Of a DNA stretch of 64,000 nucleotides, positions 1 to 10,257 are shown piece by piece; the stretch's first letter is position 1, and each line of letters begins with the position of its first letter. Below the pieces are notes generated by a model. It saw only the letters and a list, made by a program, of their open reading frames with translations. It did not search any database and was not told the DNA's origin. The DNA comes from Methyloligella sp. (GTDB lineage Bacteria > Pseudomonadota > Alphaproteobacteria > Rhizobiales > HXMU1428-3). The stretch covers positions 1-64,000 of the forward strand of contig BQJJ01000002.1 of the NCBI GenBank assembly GCA_021604645.1, read 5' to 3'. The position numbers were made by a program, and so were the translations under genes.

Positions 1-3000
1 ACAGAGTAAATGTGCGTACCATTGCTAAGAGCAGTATCTTCGAAGCTGCCATTAACAAGGTCTAGCTCAACTGGCTCTAAGAATATTCTTTCAGCAACAG
101 GTGCTTTATCACCTGAAATCAAATCATTTCCATCGGAGCCTTTTATCGTATCACTACCATCACCGCCATAAAGAATGTCATTACCACTACCACCATAAAT
201 CAAATCATCACCTTCATGACCCATAATAGTATCATCACCATTCATACCATAGAATTTGTTATCTCCGGTATCTCCAAGAAGCAAGTCATTTCCTGTGCTA
301 CCTAACTGGTGGCCGGCCCCAATAACATTTATGGAAACAGATTGTGCGCTCTCCCCTCCTTGATTGTCTGTAACAGTATAAGTAAAGGAAGCATCTCCTG
401 AATAGTCAGCATTAGGTGTGAAAGTAATGTTACCATTTTCAGCGAAAGCAACTGTTCCATTTATTACATCACTAACAGAAGAAATCGTAAGGGTATCACC
501 ATCAATATCTGTATCATTTTCAAGAAGTTTATATGGATTGATAACCAGTGGTGTTCCCATAAAAGTTATATATTCACTATCTTCAACAGCATTGGGAGCA
601 TCATTCACTGGAGAGATAGTGAAAGAGAAAACAACACTGGCCTGCGATGAAGCATCAGAAGCCGAAACTTTAATATTAAATGTTCCATTAGAATCTTGCG
701 GCGGTGTGCCTGAGAAGATTTGAGTGTTAGCGTCAAAGTTAATCCAGTCAGGTAATGGACTATCATCAGATAAGGTCGCTATATATGTAAGGGCGTCCCC
801 ATCCGCATCAATTAAGCTGTCCGCTGGTAGCATAAAGCTCCAATCAGTATCTTCGTCAATTATTTGGTCTGCTATTGGTTGTCCAATGATAACAGCATCG
901 TTCACACTATTTACAGTTAGTGTGACTGTTGCAGAGCTGGTAGCCCCTTTACCGTCAGAAACACTATATCTAAATGAAGCATTGCCAAAATAGTTAGCCG
1001 TAGGAGTAAAAACCACATCCCCATTTTGATTGAGAACAACAGCCCCATTGGAAGCATCACTTACAGCAGTGATTGAAAGCGCATCTCCTTCAACATCACT
1101 ATCATTGCTGAGAAGATCACCTGCCACAATTGTGATTGCAGTGTCTTCATTTACCTCAAAACTACTGTCCTCCAAAGCTATAGGAGCATCATTTACCGGC
1201 AAGACAGTTAATGTAAACTCGTCTATTGCTTCTGAGCCAACATCAGAAGCTTTGACTTTAAAACTAAGCAACCCACTAAAGTCTTGCGGCGGTGTGCCGG
1301 TTATTACCCTCGTCTCAGGGGTAAATGAAAGCCAACTTGGCAAAGGACTATCATCTACCAATGATACTGAATAGCTCAATACATCTCCATCAACATCCAA
1401 GAATGTATTTTCTGGAATTGTAAAACTCCAAGAGGCATCTTCATCAATTGTCTGATTTTCTATTGACGCTTCTAAGCTAACAGCATCTTCTGTACCAGTT
1501 AAAGAGATAGAGATAACATTCGAACTCGTAGCTCCTAAACTGTCAACAATTGTATATTCAAAAGAAGCTAATCCAGAGTAATTCTCTTCTGGTGTAAAAA
1601 CAACATTACCAACACCATTAATCTCAACAGTACCATGAACAGCAGCGCTGACACCCTGCAACGAGAGTGCATCGCCATCTACATCACTATCATTAGAAAG
1701 TAGAACAGTCGGATTAATTGTAACGACCGTATCTTCAACACCTGATATGGTCTTATCAAGTTCTGCCACTGGCGCGATATTAGAGATTGATTGACCAAAT
1801 CTAAAGTCAGATTCAGACAATCCAGCAGTCACTCCATCAAGTCTAATTTGACCAAAATCACTAGAAATCAAAGCATACCCATCATGATAACTAACAACCA
1901 AATCAGAGTAAGCTTGAACATCAGATCGACTTGTAAAATCAATCAAATCTCGAGAAAGTCCATTATTGCCAAAGTCAGTAATTGTGTCTTCACCCCAAGA
2001 GGTATTAAAGACAAATGTATCAGACCCGGCACCACCCGTTAGAACATCGTTACCAATACCACCTTCAAGCGTATCGTTGCCATCGCCACCTAACAGGGTG
2101 TCGTTTGAAGAAACAGCATTTAACGGATCAGCGTTTAAATCATCCCCGCGAAGGAAGTCATTCCCTGCACCACCTTCAAGCCTATCCGCACCAGCACCAC
2201 CAATGATCAAATCAGAACCGGCATCACCTTTGAGAAGATCATCACCTTGACCACCTTCAATATGATCATGACCTTCACCGCCAAAGATAAGGTCATCATT
2301 GGTGCCACCTTTAATAAGGTCACTACCAGCACCACCGTCAATAAAATCAGAGCCAGAGCCGCCAAATATTGTATCATGGAGGTCGCCACCATAAATAGCA
2401 TCAATCCCAGCTCCACCATGGATCCAGTTATTTCCTGAGACGGCTGTGATTAGATCATTACCATCACCACCCACAGCATAATCATTACCGGAACCAAGAA
2501 TTATTTTATCATTACCCGCATCACCAAAGAACTTGTTGTCTCCATTTCCGGCTTGCAGATAATCATTTCCCTCACCGCCAAAGAGCTCATTGTCCCCATC
2601 ACCAGCAAACAGTTGATCATTCCCGGCACCACCGTCTAGATGGTCATCATCTTCACCACCAACTAAAATGTCAGCCCCATTGTCACCAAGCAATGTATCA
2701 GAGCCGGTACCACCATAAAGGTAGTCCTCACTCTCCCCGCCTTCTAGCCTGTCATCACCAGCTTCACCATAGATAATATCTTTACCAGCATCACCTTTTA
2801 AGGTGTCATTACCTTCTCCACCAAGAATGTAATCATCACCACTTCCGCCATTGGCAACATCAGCCCCCGCATAACCGGCTAGATAGTCATTATCTGTTCC
2901 ACCATTAAGGGTATTGTTACCAATACCACCAAGTAAAACATCGTTACCAGAACCACCATCTAATAAATCATTTCCGTCATCAGCTTGGAGTTTGTCGTTT

Positions 3001-6000
3001 CCGGATTGACCATATATATGATCATCCCCCGTGCCACCATAAAGGTCATCATTTCCAGAACCGCCATAAATCTGATCGTGGCCATTGTTACCAAAGATGC
3101 GGTCTTGTCCATTTCCACCCTGGATATTTTCTCCCCAATAACCACCATACAGTAAGTCATTTGGATGATTATCTCTAAAAGTAAATACATCTGAGTGACT
3201 TAGGAAACCTAAACCATCTTGATGCAAAGTAATTGTTCTAAAAAATGTCAAATCACCTGTATTGTAATAAAAAGTATCCTGCCGACCAAAAAGGGAATCA
3301 AAGTAACTATGCTGAAAAGTCCAATATGTAGGTGTAAAACTTTTATCCCCAACGATATCATCCCAATAATAATTTCCAGAATTCACTATATTAGAAGATA
3401 AATAATTATAAATCTGATTACCAGGCAAACTGGCTTCATAATAACTCAATGGATGAAAGTTCACATCTCGTGTTAGTTCCCAGCGCTCATTGCCGTGATA
3501 CCACTTACCAAATTTCACCCAATATTCATTGTTGGTAACTGTCCGGCGCGATCCCTCACTATCAATATTTGCTGAGCTTGCAAAATATCCTGCACCTTGT
3601 ACATCACCTAAAGCACTCGTTGAAAGTGCACTTTCATCTGGCGCTGTCGAAGCAATACCCTGCGCATCCCAATTAGCAGTCAACCCAGCAGCAAAACTCT
3701 CTAAACTATTCACACCATCCGAAAGTTCAGCACTATTATCCTCTACCACTTCATCTTGACTAAAGTCATAGTCAACATCACCTGCATATCGATCTGCATT
3801 CGTCTGATTTTCAAAAACATCAAAGTCAAACTGATCATCAGTAAGTTGGTTTATTGTTGTATTTTCAACAATCACATACTGATCATTTTCAAGATGGATG
3901 ATCACATCACCATTGCGTTGCTCTAATTGGATATGATTAGTTGAGATAAATTGCGTAACCTGCTTCAAGTCAATTTTATCTTCACCAACTGTAAAATCAG
4001 TGATGGTGTCAATGTCACCTTGTTGAGCACTAATGGTAAAGTGGTCCTTACCAAGCCCACCCGTTAGAACATCAAAACCTTTACCATCCAATATGGTCTC
4101 ATCAGCATCTGTACCAGTGATAATATCATTACCATCACTCCCAGATAGTCCCTCAACAACCTGTTGATCAAAGATAAAGTCACTATCCTCTAACGTGCCA
4201 GCATCTAAGCCTTCAATTTTGAGAAGCTGTGCTGCACCTAAAGCGATAGAGGTCAATAATGCAGTTTGATTGATACGGCTACCAAAGTAATCCATTTGTT
4301 TGCGAGTTACGAATTGCCGTCCAAAACCGGATAAATCAATCCTGTCTTCACCTTTTACAAAATCCGCAATCGTATCTTGATCAGAATTTTCATGATTACC
4401 AATAACAAAAATATCATTTCCTTGGCCACCAATCAGGAGGTCATTACCAGCACCATCAATGAGAGTATCATCTCCTTGGTCACCAGAAAGAAGGTCATCT
4501 TCAGAAGACCCATGGATTTGATCATTGCCAGCACCACCGTAAATGATATCTTCACCAGCGCCGCCATCTAGGAAGTCATCTCCACCTTGGCCAAGAATGT
4601 TATCATTCCCGCCAAGTCCTAAAATGCCATCATCAGTCTCGGATCCAGTTAAGTTATTGTCACCATCATCACCAATAATCATCTGGCTGATATTAATAGT
4701 GAACCCATCTGTAAATTTGATAGCTTCAAGCATAATATCACTATTCGCATCAAATTGACCAAGCACACGAATGGTCTTTGTATCATCAGACCGTAGACCA
4801 ACAATCAAATCATCGCCATCAACAGACAGGATGATGTCTTTAGGTTTGATATCACCAGACAGCTCCAACATGTCCGCACCGCTAACATCAAAAATGGTTG
4901 TCTCACCAGCACTTAGCTTGACTATATAGGTATCATTCTCACTACCGCCTTCCAAACGGTCAGAGCCTGCAAGCGCAATAAGGGTGTCATCACCACTGCC
5001 ACCTTGCAGCAGGTCATCACCTAAACCACCATCAAGGATATCATTTTGCGATCCACCACTTAGTGTGTCATCACCAGAACCACCAGAAAGAGTATCATCT
5101 CCGATTTCACCCAAGATCGTGTCATTACCAGCACCCCCATCAAGCGTATCATTACCAATACCGCCAAAAGCAAGGTCATCCCCATCACCACCTAAAATGG
5201 TATCGTCACCAAGGTCACCGCGTAAGAGGTCATTGTCTGCGCCACCTTCCAAGTGGTCATTGCCAAGCCCACCATCTAAAGAGTCTGAACCAGTCCCACC
5301 AAATAGTTGGTCAACACCATCATTACCGGTTAGTTGGTCATTTCCATCACCGCCTTCAAGAGTATCATTCCCGTCATTACCACCGAGAATGTCATCCCCG
5401 ATACCGCCCTCAATTTGATCATTACCCTCATTACCTTCAATGAAGTCATCACCAGAACCACCAAGAATGGTATCAGCCCCAGCACCACCATAGATGATGT
5501 CATTACCCTCGCCACCATCAATGGTATCAGCACCACTACCTATTAAAGTGGAGATAACATTATCCGCGTCAGATTGATCAACACGGATACCATCGCCATA
5601 AATTCGGTCAGCACCAAGCCCACCTAAAATCTGGTCATCTCCTTCGCCGCCATAAACAGTGTCATCACCATCCCCAGCATCAATCACATCGTTACCAGAG
5701 CCAATGGTCTCAATCGTCTGGGTTTCTTCATTTATATCAAGCGTATCACCATAAATGGTGTCATCACCAATGCCACCATTAAGGAGATCATCCCCATCAT
5801 CACCAGAGACAGTGTCGTTACCAGTCCCGCCAAACAGTGTATCATCGCCATTGCCGCCACTGATATAATCATCCCCAGCGCCACCAAAGGCATAATCATC
5901 CCCATCACCTGCGATGAGCTGGTCATCCTGACCTTCCGCGGCATTATTAACAGCTGTGCCTTCTTCACCCTTAACAATGGATTGATCACCAAAGAGGTTA

Positions 6001-9000
6001 TCATTACCACTGCCACCTAGAATGACGTCTTCACCTAATCCACCAATGGCAATGTCATCACCTTTACCAGCAGACAACAAGTCATCACCTGCATGACCAT
6101 TTAAAATATCTTTATTAGCATTACCGAAGAGTTCATTGTCTCCGTCTGAACCAATCAGGTTATCTTGGCCGTGATTACCAACAAGAACATCGTTGAACCC
6201 ATCACGTGCTTCATAAACATAACCACCAGAAACGGCCGTTATATAAACGGTTTGCGAACCATCACCATTTTCTTCAACACGGAACAATGGCGGAGGAGGC
6301 GGAAGACCTGGCCCAAACAAACTGCCAAGCAAATTACCAAGCACCGCGCCGATCACATAACCTAATGGTCCAAGCGTAACAGCCAGAGCCGCACCTAAAT
6401 AAGCTGTTGCCCCTGCAACAGCAGTTTGAACGAGGGTCTGTTCAAAGTCCTCAAACCCATGATCAATGAGATTTGCAAAGAAAGTCACCGCAGCGGCAAC
6501 AGCACCAGCACCAGCTGGAGAGAGACCCGTCGTTGTTGGACCAGAGTTAGTAGTACCTGATGTTATATTGCCATTGAAGATATCTGAAAGAATATTTGAT
6601 TGTTGAAGAGGTACTTGAGCCGAACCCCAGCTGGTTGACTTAACAACCTCTGTAAGCGCAGAACGAATAGAATAGTTGGCAATCAGCTTCGCATAATCTG
6701 AGCCTTCCATATCTTCGCCGCGAAGAGCAGCAACCACAGCAAACTGAATAATCGCCCCTTTAAGAAAGGCCCCTGCTCCGCTATCAAAGAAATTAGGCGC
6801 ATTCGGATTGGTCGTGCCAGCCGCTAAATCACCAAATGTATCAAGCAACACATCAACACCAATGGTCACCCCAAGCTGAATAGCATAACGCTCAGCCACC
6901 TCTTCAATATCATCCCCGCGAATAAGATCAGAAATAATACCCGGCGCTAAAGTATTGAGATATAAAGGAACTTTACCAAGCTCTTCACCAATATTGTTAA
7001 CAAGGACGCTAGCGCCATCACTCACCTGGTTTGCATAATCTACAAGGCTCGTCTCTGTTCCATCGGCATGCGTAAATGTCGCCCCTTGCTTCACAGCATT
7101 AAAAGCTTGCCCACCAGAGCCTCCGCCACCTGAGATGAATTTATGATCAGTCTCAGCAACTCCAGTAGCTTTTAAGCTATCAAAAACAGACTTGCCATGC
7201 AATTCAGATTGAGCATCTGTATTGTAATTAACAACGATGCCAGGCACGGAGTGTAGACTATCAGTCCCTCCCTCAATAAATTGAACGGAAGTTAGTTCAT
7301 TAGTTAATGGCGTTGTTTTGACAATTGTTAAATTATCAAAATCAATAGAAACATTTTCATATGCCGGACCATTATCGCTGGTTATCGGCGTCTGGAAGCC
7401 AATCGGCTTGCTATAATCAAAATTATCAACAGCTGTCCCTTGCGCAATATTAGGAATGATCGGATTGCTACTTGAAGGACTATCATAAAATTGATAATCC
7501 CCATTTTGGTCTTGATGCAGGAAGAGTGAGGGAATGCCGTGAACATCAGGCACAATGATTGTACCAGGCGTTGAGTCAACACCGATATTTAAAGCATTAA
7601 TATCATCCCTTAAATTATAGGCTTGGAATGTATCAATTCTGGTCCAATCAATATCACCATTTGTTTGCGGCTCATAATTGAAGAAAAGCCCATCGATCGA
7701 CGCCCAAGCCTTACCATCGTCAAGAGACCCATGCGCATAAAGTTGGCTAAAGTCAGTTATTGTATCTAAAGATCCAACTCCATTCGGAAATTCAAAATCA
7801 ACAACATTAAACCCATCAGATATCACAGCAACTTTTGTGCTTGTCTCTCCGCTATCTACATTTGTAGTGTTGGACACAAAAATATTCTTCTCAGGGTCAT
7901 AATAGACCGTTTCAGAATGAGATGTACCATCTGTATGTTGGGTAAGAGTTTGGAAGTTAATGGGCCCAGAAAACGTTGGATCAAAAACAGTCCCATCATT
8001 TGATGGAAGGTTATCAATAACCAAATTACCTTCACTATCCCGAAGCATAAACATTGAAGGTAAACCTTCATCATTCGGTATAATTGTAACATCGGGAGGG
8101 GTTTCAGGTTCAAAAACATAACCAGATGCTTCTAAGTGTGAAACTATTTCCGTAGTAGATAGCAAATCGGATTTTTTAATTAAATCAAATCCATTCAAAT
8201 TATCCCAGTCAATTTCTTGCGTCCAATCAACTGAAGATAATTGGTCTGCGTCTAATACAAACCCATACTCATCAAACATAACCATTCGAATGTTAGATGG
8301 AGCACCTTCTCCTAGTTGTGGAGAATTCAATGAAGTAATAGAATAATTAGCGGCAGGGTTATTACCAAAATACTCTCTGAATTCGATAGCATTATTAATG
8401 TCTATTCGTTCTTGCCGAATGGCATCAAGTTCTAAACTTTTACTATCAGACGCTGAAATAGAAACGCCGGTTCGTTCATTAAAGTATTTCCATTCACTTG
8501 TAGTTTCATCATAAGACCAGCGATCAATATTATTTATGTCAACTTTTTCTCGGTACTGTTCAATTTCATTTTCAACAGCCTGATTATGAGCAAGTCTTTC
8601 TTCTCTAAGTGCATGAAGCTCTTGGTTTAACTCATCATCCGCATGAGTAATAATACCATCTTTTTGATTTATTACTTTATACCAACTATTATCAGGGCCA
8701 TTATAAATCCAGTCTCCAATTTTGCTGGTATCATATTGCACTAATCTAGCATGGTATTCTTCTAAACGAATGTTAATTTCTTCATTCAAACTAATCCGTT
8801 CAGTGCGCAATTCATTAAGCACTGCAGCTTCTTCATCAGTGGCAAGAGCAATTGTACCTTCTTTACGGCTTGTATATTGATACCAATAACCAGGTTGAGA
8901 ACTATCATCCCCACTATAAATCCACCCATTAATATCATTTAAATCTTCTTTTAAGCCATTGAGCACAAGCGAGCTAAAATAAGCCGGATTTTGTTCATAT

Positions 9001-10217
9001 AAATAAACACCGAGTTTCTCACCACCAAGCGCTCCCAATAAACCACCAGCACCAGCAAATGTCAGTGCAGTCCCCCAGCCACCTGCAGCACCAGCCTTGA
9101 AACCTGCAGCACCAAGCAATTCACCTGCTCCAAGACTAAAATAATATTTGGTGAGCAATTTCCCAGCTGCATAAAAATCACCATTAGCTTCTAGCTGACT
9201 AGCTTGTTCTTGAGTATTTATATAATTAACAACTTCCGCAGCAAAAAGTCCTTTTGGAAGGGTTGAAACCGCAAAAGAAAAAGCAGTGGTTCCCAAAAGG
9301 GCTTTATAGAGAAACTTCGTAAAGTTAGTCGTGGGTTCTACAAAATCCTTATCAGCTATATTTGAAAGAACACTATTGCTATCAAAATCATCAGCATGTT
9401 GTGTGAGATCTTGTCCTGTTGCCAGGGCAGAATCTAACTGAGTGTTAAAGTCTGTAACTAGATTAACTCTATCTTCAAGAGATAAACCTGACGTGGGGTC
9501 ATAAAGCTCGCTATAGAAAATACTGCCAGTGTTGGCCGTACCACTAACAAACTTTCCATCCAAACCGAGTTGATATTGAGAGCTGCTCTGAATATCAGAA
9601 AATTCAAGGTTACCCCAAAAATTTTGCATTTCCACCGGTATAGGAGAATTGGGATCAATAGCAGTTAATGGAATGTGCTGCCCATTTACATTGACACCAT
9701 TAACCAAAGCGTCCTTAAAATAATTCTGAACTCCAAGTGCCTTATTGGCCGTTTCACTATAAGCCATTTTTTGAGCTTCAAAATCAGTGTATATTCTATT
9801 TCCATCACTATCAGTGGCACTTGAGAATTCCATTAAAAATGCATCATAACTTTCTGATAAAGCCTGCGATACTTCATTCTCAAAAAAAGCACTGTATAAA
9901 GAATGAGATCCTGCATGTCGGCTAGTTGAAGTCAGGTCAGCTCCATCATATGTAGTAGCAAGATGTACACCATTTGTATTAAAATCTCTAAAATCTAAAT
10001 AGGCACTCCCAGTGTCTGGATTAATGGTCGTAGCTAAAATGCTAAAAATATTTGTTTCATTCAGAAGTAATTCTTTGGGGATTATATGGTGTTTTGCAAA
10101 ATTGACAGATTGACTATCAATATCAACAGCTGAGCGAGTTTTTTCACTAAACTTCGCTTCTTTAAAAGCATTTGTTGCTTTATTTAGGTCAATTCGTTCA
10201 AACACACCTTCAGTCAT
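1..10217 (-). CDS. Giant RTX-repeat protein with N-terminal AHH/HNH-nuclease-like domain (C-terminus outside window)
   Basis: One frame stays open for over 10.2 kb and runs off the left edge, giving at least 3,405 residues without the C-terminus. The ATG at 10217 has a GAGG-type ribosome site about 7 nt upstream. Domains in order: an AHH-like motif block (residues 41-110), a region with two glycine-rich hydrophobic stretches (about 9.0-9.15 kb and 6.3-6.55 kb), three Trp-containing repeats (about 8.4-8.95 kb), then GGxGxDxux calcium-binding arrays, a non-repetitive stretch at 3.2-4.0 kb, more RTX repeats, alternating cadherin-like modules and a last RTX block. RTX proteins are typically exported by type I secretion and fold in extracellular calcium; no secretion genes are in view. 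The upstream gene resembles an immunity protein, so a secreted contact toxin is a reasonable inference. An adhesin is the alternative. Confidence 0.9.
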   Translation of the reverse strand, partial: MTEGVFERIDLNKATNAFKEAKFSEKTRSAVDIDSQSVNFAKHHIIPKELLLNETNIFSILATTINPDTGSAYLDFRDFNTNGVHLATTYDGADLTSTSRHAGSHSLYSAFFENEVSQALSESYDAFLMEFSSATDSDGNRIYTDFEAQKMAYSETANKALGVQNYFKDALVNGVNVNGQHIPLTAIDPNSPIPVEMQNFWGNLEFSDIQSSSQYQLGLDGKFVSGTANTGSIFYSELYDPTSGLSLEDRVNLVTDFNTQLDSALATGQDLTQHADDFDSNSVLSNIADKDFVEPTTNFTKFLYKALLGTTAFSFAVSTLPKGLFAAEVVNYINTQEQASQLEANGDFYAAGKLLTKYYFSLGAGELLGAAGFKAGAAGGWGTALTFAGAGGLLGALGGEKLGVYLYEQNPAYFSSLVLNGLKEDLNDINGWIYSGDDSSQPGYWYQYTSRKEGTIALATDEEAAVLNELRTERISLNEEINIRLEEYHARLVQYDTSKIGDWIYNGPDNSWYKVINQKDGIITHADDELNQELHALREERLAHNQAVENEIEQYREKVDINNIDRWSYDETTSEWKYFNERTGVSISASDSKSLELDAIRQERIDINNAIEFREYFGNNPAANYSITSLNSPQLGEGAPSNIRMVMFDEYGFVLDADQLSSVDWTQEIDWDNLNGFDLIKKSDLLSTTEIVSHLEASGYVFEPETPPDVTIIPNDEGLPSMFMLRDSEGNLVIDNLPSNDGTVFDPTFSGPINFQTLTQHTDGTSHSETVYYDPEKNIFVSNTTNVDSGETSTKVAVISDGFNVVDFEFPNGVGSLDTITDFSQLYAHGSLDDGKAWASIDGLFFNYEPQTNGDIDWTRIDTFQAYNLRDDINALNIGVDSTPGTIIVPDVHGIPSLFLHQDQNGDYQFYDSPSSSNPIIPNIAQGTAVDNFDYSKPIGFQTPITSDNGPAYENVSIDFDNLTIVKTTPLTNELTSVQFIEGGTDSLHSVPGIVVNYNTDAQSELHGKSVFDSLKATGVAETDHKFISGGGGSGGQAFNAVKQGATFTHADGTETSLVDYANQVSDGASVLVNNIGEELGKVPLYLNTLAPGIISDLIRGDDIEEVAERYAIQLGVTIGVDVLLDTFGDLAAGTTNPNAPNFFDSGAGAFLKGAIIQFAVVAALRGEDMEGSDYAKLIANYSIRSALTEVVKSTSWGSAQVPLQQSNILSDIFNGNITSGTTNSGPTTTGLSPAGAGAVAAAVTFFANLIDHGFEDFEQTLVQTAVAGATAYLGAALAVTLGPLGYVIGAVLGNLLGSLFGPGLPPPPPLFRVEENGDGSQTVYITAVSGGYVYEARDGFNDVLVGNHGQDNLIGSDGDNELFGNANKDILNGHAGDDLLSAGKGDDIAIGGLGEDVILGGSGNDNLFGDQSIVKGEEGTAVNNAAEGQDDQLIAGDGDDYAFGGAGDDYISGGNGDDTLFGGTGNDTVSGDDGDDLLNGGIGDDTIYGDTLDINEETQTIETIGSGNDVIDAGDGDDTVYGGEGDDQILGGLGADRIYGDGIRVDQSDADNVISTLIGSGADTIDGGEGNDIIYGGAGADTILGGSGDDFIEGNEGNDQIEGGIGDDILGGNDGNDTLEGGDGNDQLTGNDGVDQLFGGTGSDSLDGGLGNDHLEGGADNDLLRGDLGDDTILGGDGDDLAFGGIGNDTLDGGAGNDTILGEIGDDTLSGGSGDDTLSGGSQNDILDGGLGDDLLQGGSGDDTLIALAGSDRLEGGSENDTYIVKLSAGETTIFDVSGADMLELSGDIKPKDIILSVDGDDLIVGLRSDDTKTIRVLGQFDANSDIMLEAIKFTDGFTINISQMIIGDDGDNNLTGSETDDGILGLGGNDNILGQGGDDFLDGGAGEDIIYGGAGNDQIHGSSEDDLLSGDQGDDTLIDGAGNDLLIGGQGNDIFVIGNHENSDQDTIADFVKGEDRIDLSGFGRQFVTRKQMDYFGSRINQTALLTSIALGAAQLLKIEGLDAGTLEDSDFIFDQQVVEGLSGSDGNDIITGTDADETILDGKGFDVLTGGLGKDHFTISAQQGDIDTITDFTVGEDKIDLKQVTQFISTNHIQLEQRNGDVIIHLENDQYVIVENTTINQLTDDQFDFDVFENQTNADRYAGDVDYDFSQDEVVEDNSAELSDGVNSLESFAAGLTANWDAQGIASTAPDESALSTSALGDVQGAGYFASSANIDSEGSRRTVTNNEYWVKFGKWYHGNERWELTRDVNFHPLSYYEASLPGNQIYNYLSSNIVNSGNYYWDDIVGDKSFTPTYWTFQHSYFDSLFGRQDTFYYNTGDLTFFRTITLHQDGLGFLSHSDVFTFRDNHPNDLLYGGYWGENIQGGNGQDRIFGNNGHDQIYGGSGNDDLYGGTGDDHIYGQSGNDKLQADDGNDLLDGGSGNDVLLGGIGNNTLNGGTDNDYLAGYAGADVANGGSGDDYILGGEGNDTLKGDAGKDIIYGEAGDDRLEGGESEDYLYGGTGSDTLLGDNGADILVGGEDDDHLDGGAGNDQLFAGDGDNELFGGEGNDYLQAGNGDNKFFGDAGNDKIILGSGNDYAVGGDGNDLITAVSGNNWIHGGAGIDAIYGGDLHDTIFGGSGSDFIDGGAGSDLIKGGTNDDLIFGGEGHDHIEGGQGDDLLKGDAGSDLIIGGAGADRLEGGAGNDFLRGDDLNADPLNAVSSNDTLLGGDGNDTLEGGIGNDVLTGGAGSDTFVFNTSWGEDTITDFGNNGLSRDLIDFTSRSDVQAYSDLVVSYHDGYALISSDFGQIRLDGVTAGLSESDFRFGQSISNIAPVAELDKTISGVEDTVVTINPTVLLSNDSDVDGDALSLQGVSAAVHGTVEINGVGNVVFTPEENYSGLASFEYTIVDSLGATSSNVISISLTGTEDAVSLEASIENQTIDEDASWSFTIPENTFLDVDGDVLSYSVSLVDDSPLPSWLSFTPETRVITGTPPQDFSGLLSFKVKASDVGSEAIDEFTLTVLPVNDAPIALEDSSFEVNEDTAITIVAGDLLSNDSDVEGDALSITAVSDASNGAVVLNQNGDVVFTPTANYFGNASFRYSVSDGKGATSSATVTLTVNSVNDAVIIGQPIADQIIDEDTDWSFMLPADSLIDADGDALTYIATLSDDSPLPDWINFDANTQIFSGTPPQDSNGTFNIKVSASDASSQASVVFSFTISPVNDAPNAVEDSEYITFMGTPLVINPYKLLENDTDIDGDTLTISSVSDVINGTVAFAENGNITFTPNADYSGDASFTYTVTDNQGGESAQSVSINVIGAGHQLGSTGNDLLLGDTGDNKFYGMNGDDTIMGHEGDDLIYGGSGNDILYGGDGSDTIKGSDGNDLISGDKAPVAERIFLEPVELDLVNGSFEDTALSNGTHIYS
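325..1770 (-). repeat. Alternating cadherin-like / He_PIG-like modules of the RTX protein
   Basis: Two module types alternate. One has a V-N-E-D-T-x-x-x-I-x-x-x-x-L-L-x-N-D-S-D-x-D-G-D pattern (cadherin/VCBS-like). The other has D-x-D-G-D-x-L-x-Y followed by SPLPxWLxF and a GTPP turn (He_PIG-like). At least three of the first and two of the second are readable. They resemble extracellular spacer domains of large bacterial surface or secreted proteins. A further short RTX block follows at about 126-305. Confidence 0.8.
2005..3165 (-). repeat. Third large RTX array of the giant protein
   Basis: Uninterrupted nonapeptide repeats run from NDLLYGG near 3.16 kb to GGAGSDTFVF near 2.02 kb and end with the usual D-x-I-T-D-F cap. 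The A+T-rich codons and the many different repeat units argue against recent tandem amplification. Confidence 0.9.
4370..4680 (-). repeat. Second RTX array of the giant protein
   Basis: Repeats such as GLGGNDNILG and GGAGEDIIYG end in GNDIFVI, which is followed by a TIADFVKGEDRIDLS-type segment. This D-x-I-x-D-F-x-x-G-x-D-x-I-D-L strand is the usual cap after an RTX roll. A shorter third roll with the same type of cap lies at about 4.0-4.18 kb. Confidence 0.88.
4926..6194 (-). repeat. Main RTX (GGxGxDxux) calcium-binding array
   Basis: Near-continuous nonapeptide repeats of the type GGxGNDTLx and GGxGDDxIx, with short breaks containing non-repeat loops around 5.5-5.6 kb, 5.7 kb and 5.93-5.99 kb. 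The Asp in each turn binds calcium in the known parallel beta-roll. The array follows a Pro-rich PLPPPPPLF-like hinge and ends at a DTYIV strand that leads into a beta-structured linker. Confidence 0.9.
8400..8960 (-). repeat. Three tandem Trp-containing repeats of about 60-65 residues within the RTX protein
   Basis: Three successive segments share the pattern I-x-x-W-x-Y near their start (INGWIY, IGDWIY, IDRWSY). Each continues with a Trp-Tyr or Trp-Lys-Tyr stretch, a Gly-Thr/Ile/Val-Ile/Ser segment, and a charged helix ending in L-x-x-x-R-x-E-R (for example LNELRTER, LHALREER, LDAIRQER). The Glu/Arg-rich ends suggest coiled helices. I do not recognise the domain. Confidence 0.7.
9888..10097 (-). 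other. AHH (HNH/Endo VII superfamily) nuclease-like domain at the N-terminus of the RTX protein
   Basis: Residues 41-47 read AKHHIIP, followed by FNTNGVHL at about residues 79-86 and RHAGSHSLY at 100-108. This order (paired His then Ile/Val-Pro, an Asn-Gly-Val-hydrophobic strand, then His-x-x-x-His-x-x-Tyr) is the pattern of the AHH family of metal-dependent toxin nucleases. In most polymorphic toxins such a domain sits at the extreme C-terminus; here it is at the N-terminus. The assignment is by motif only. Confidence 0.6.
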
Positions 10218-10257
10218 AGAATGCCTCACAAAGTTCTTGTTTTATAATCTTTCAATT

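Noticed and set aside
418..6365. Many short open frames on both strands across the RTX region
   Set aside because: They are shadows of the repetitive minus-strand RTX frame; their products are low-complexity and lack ribosome sites.
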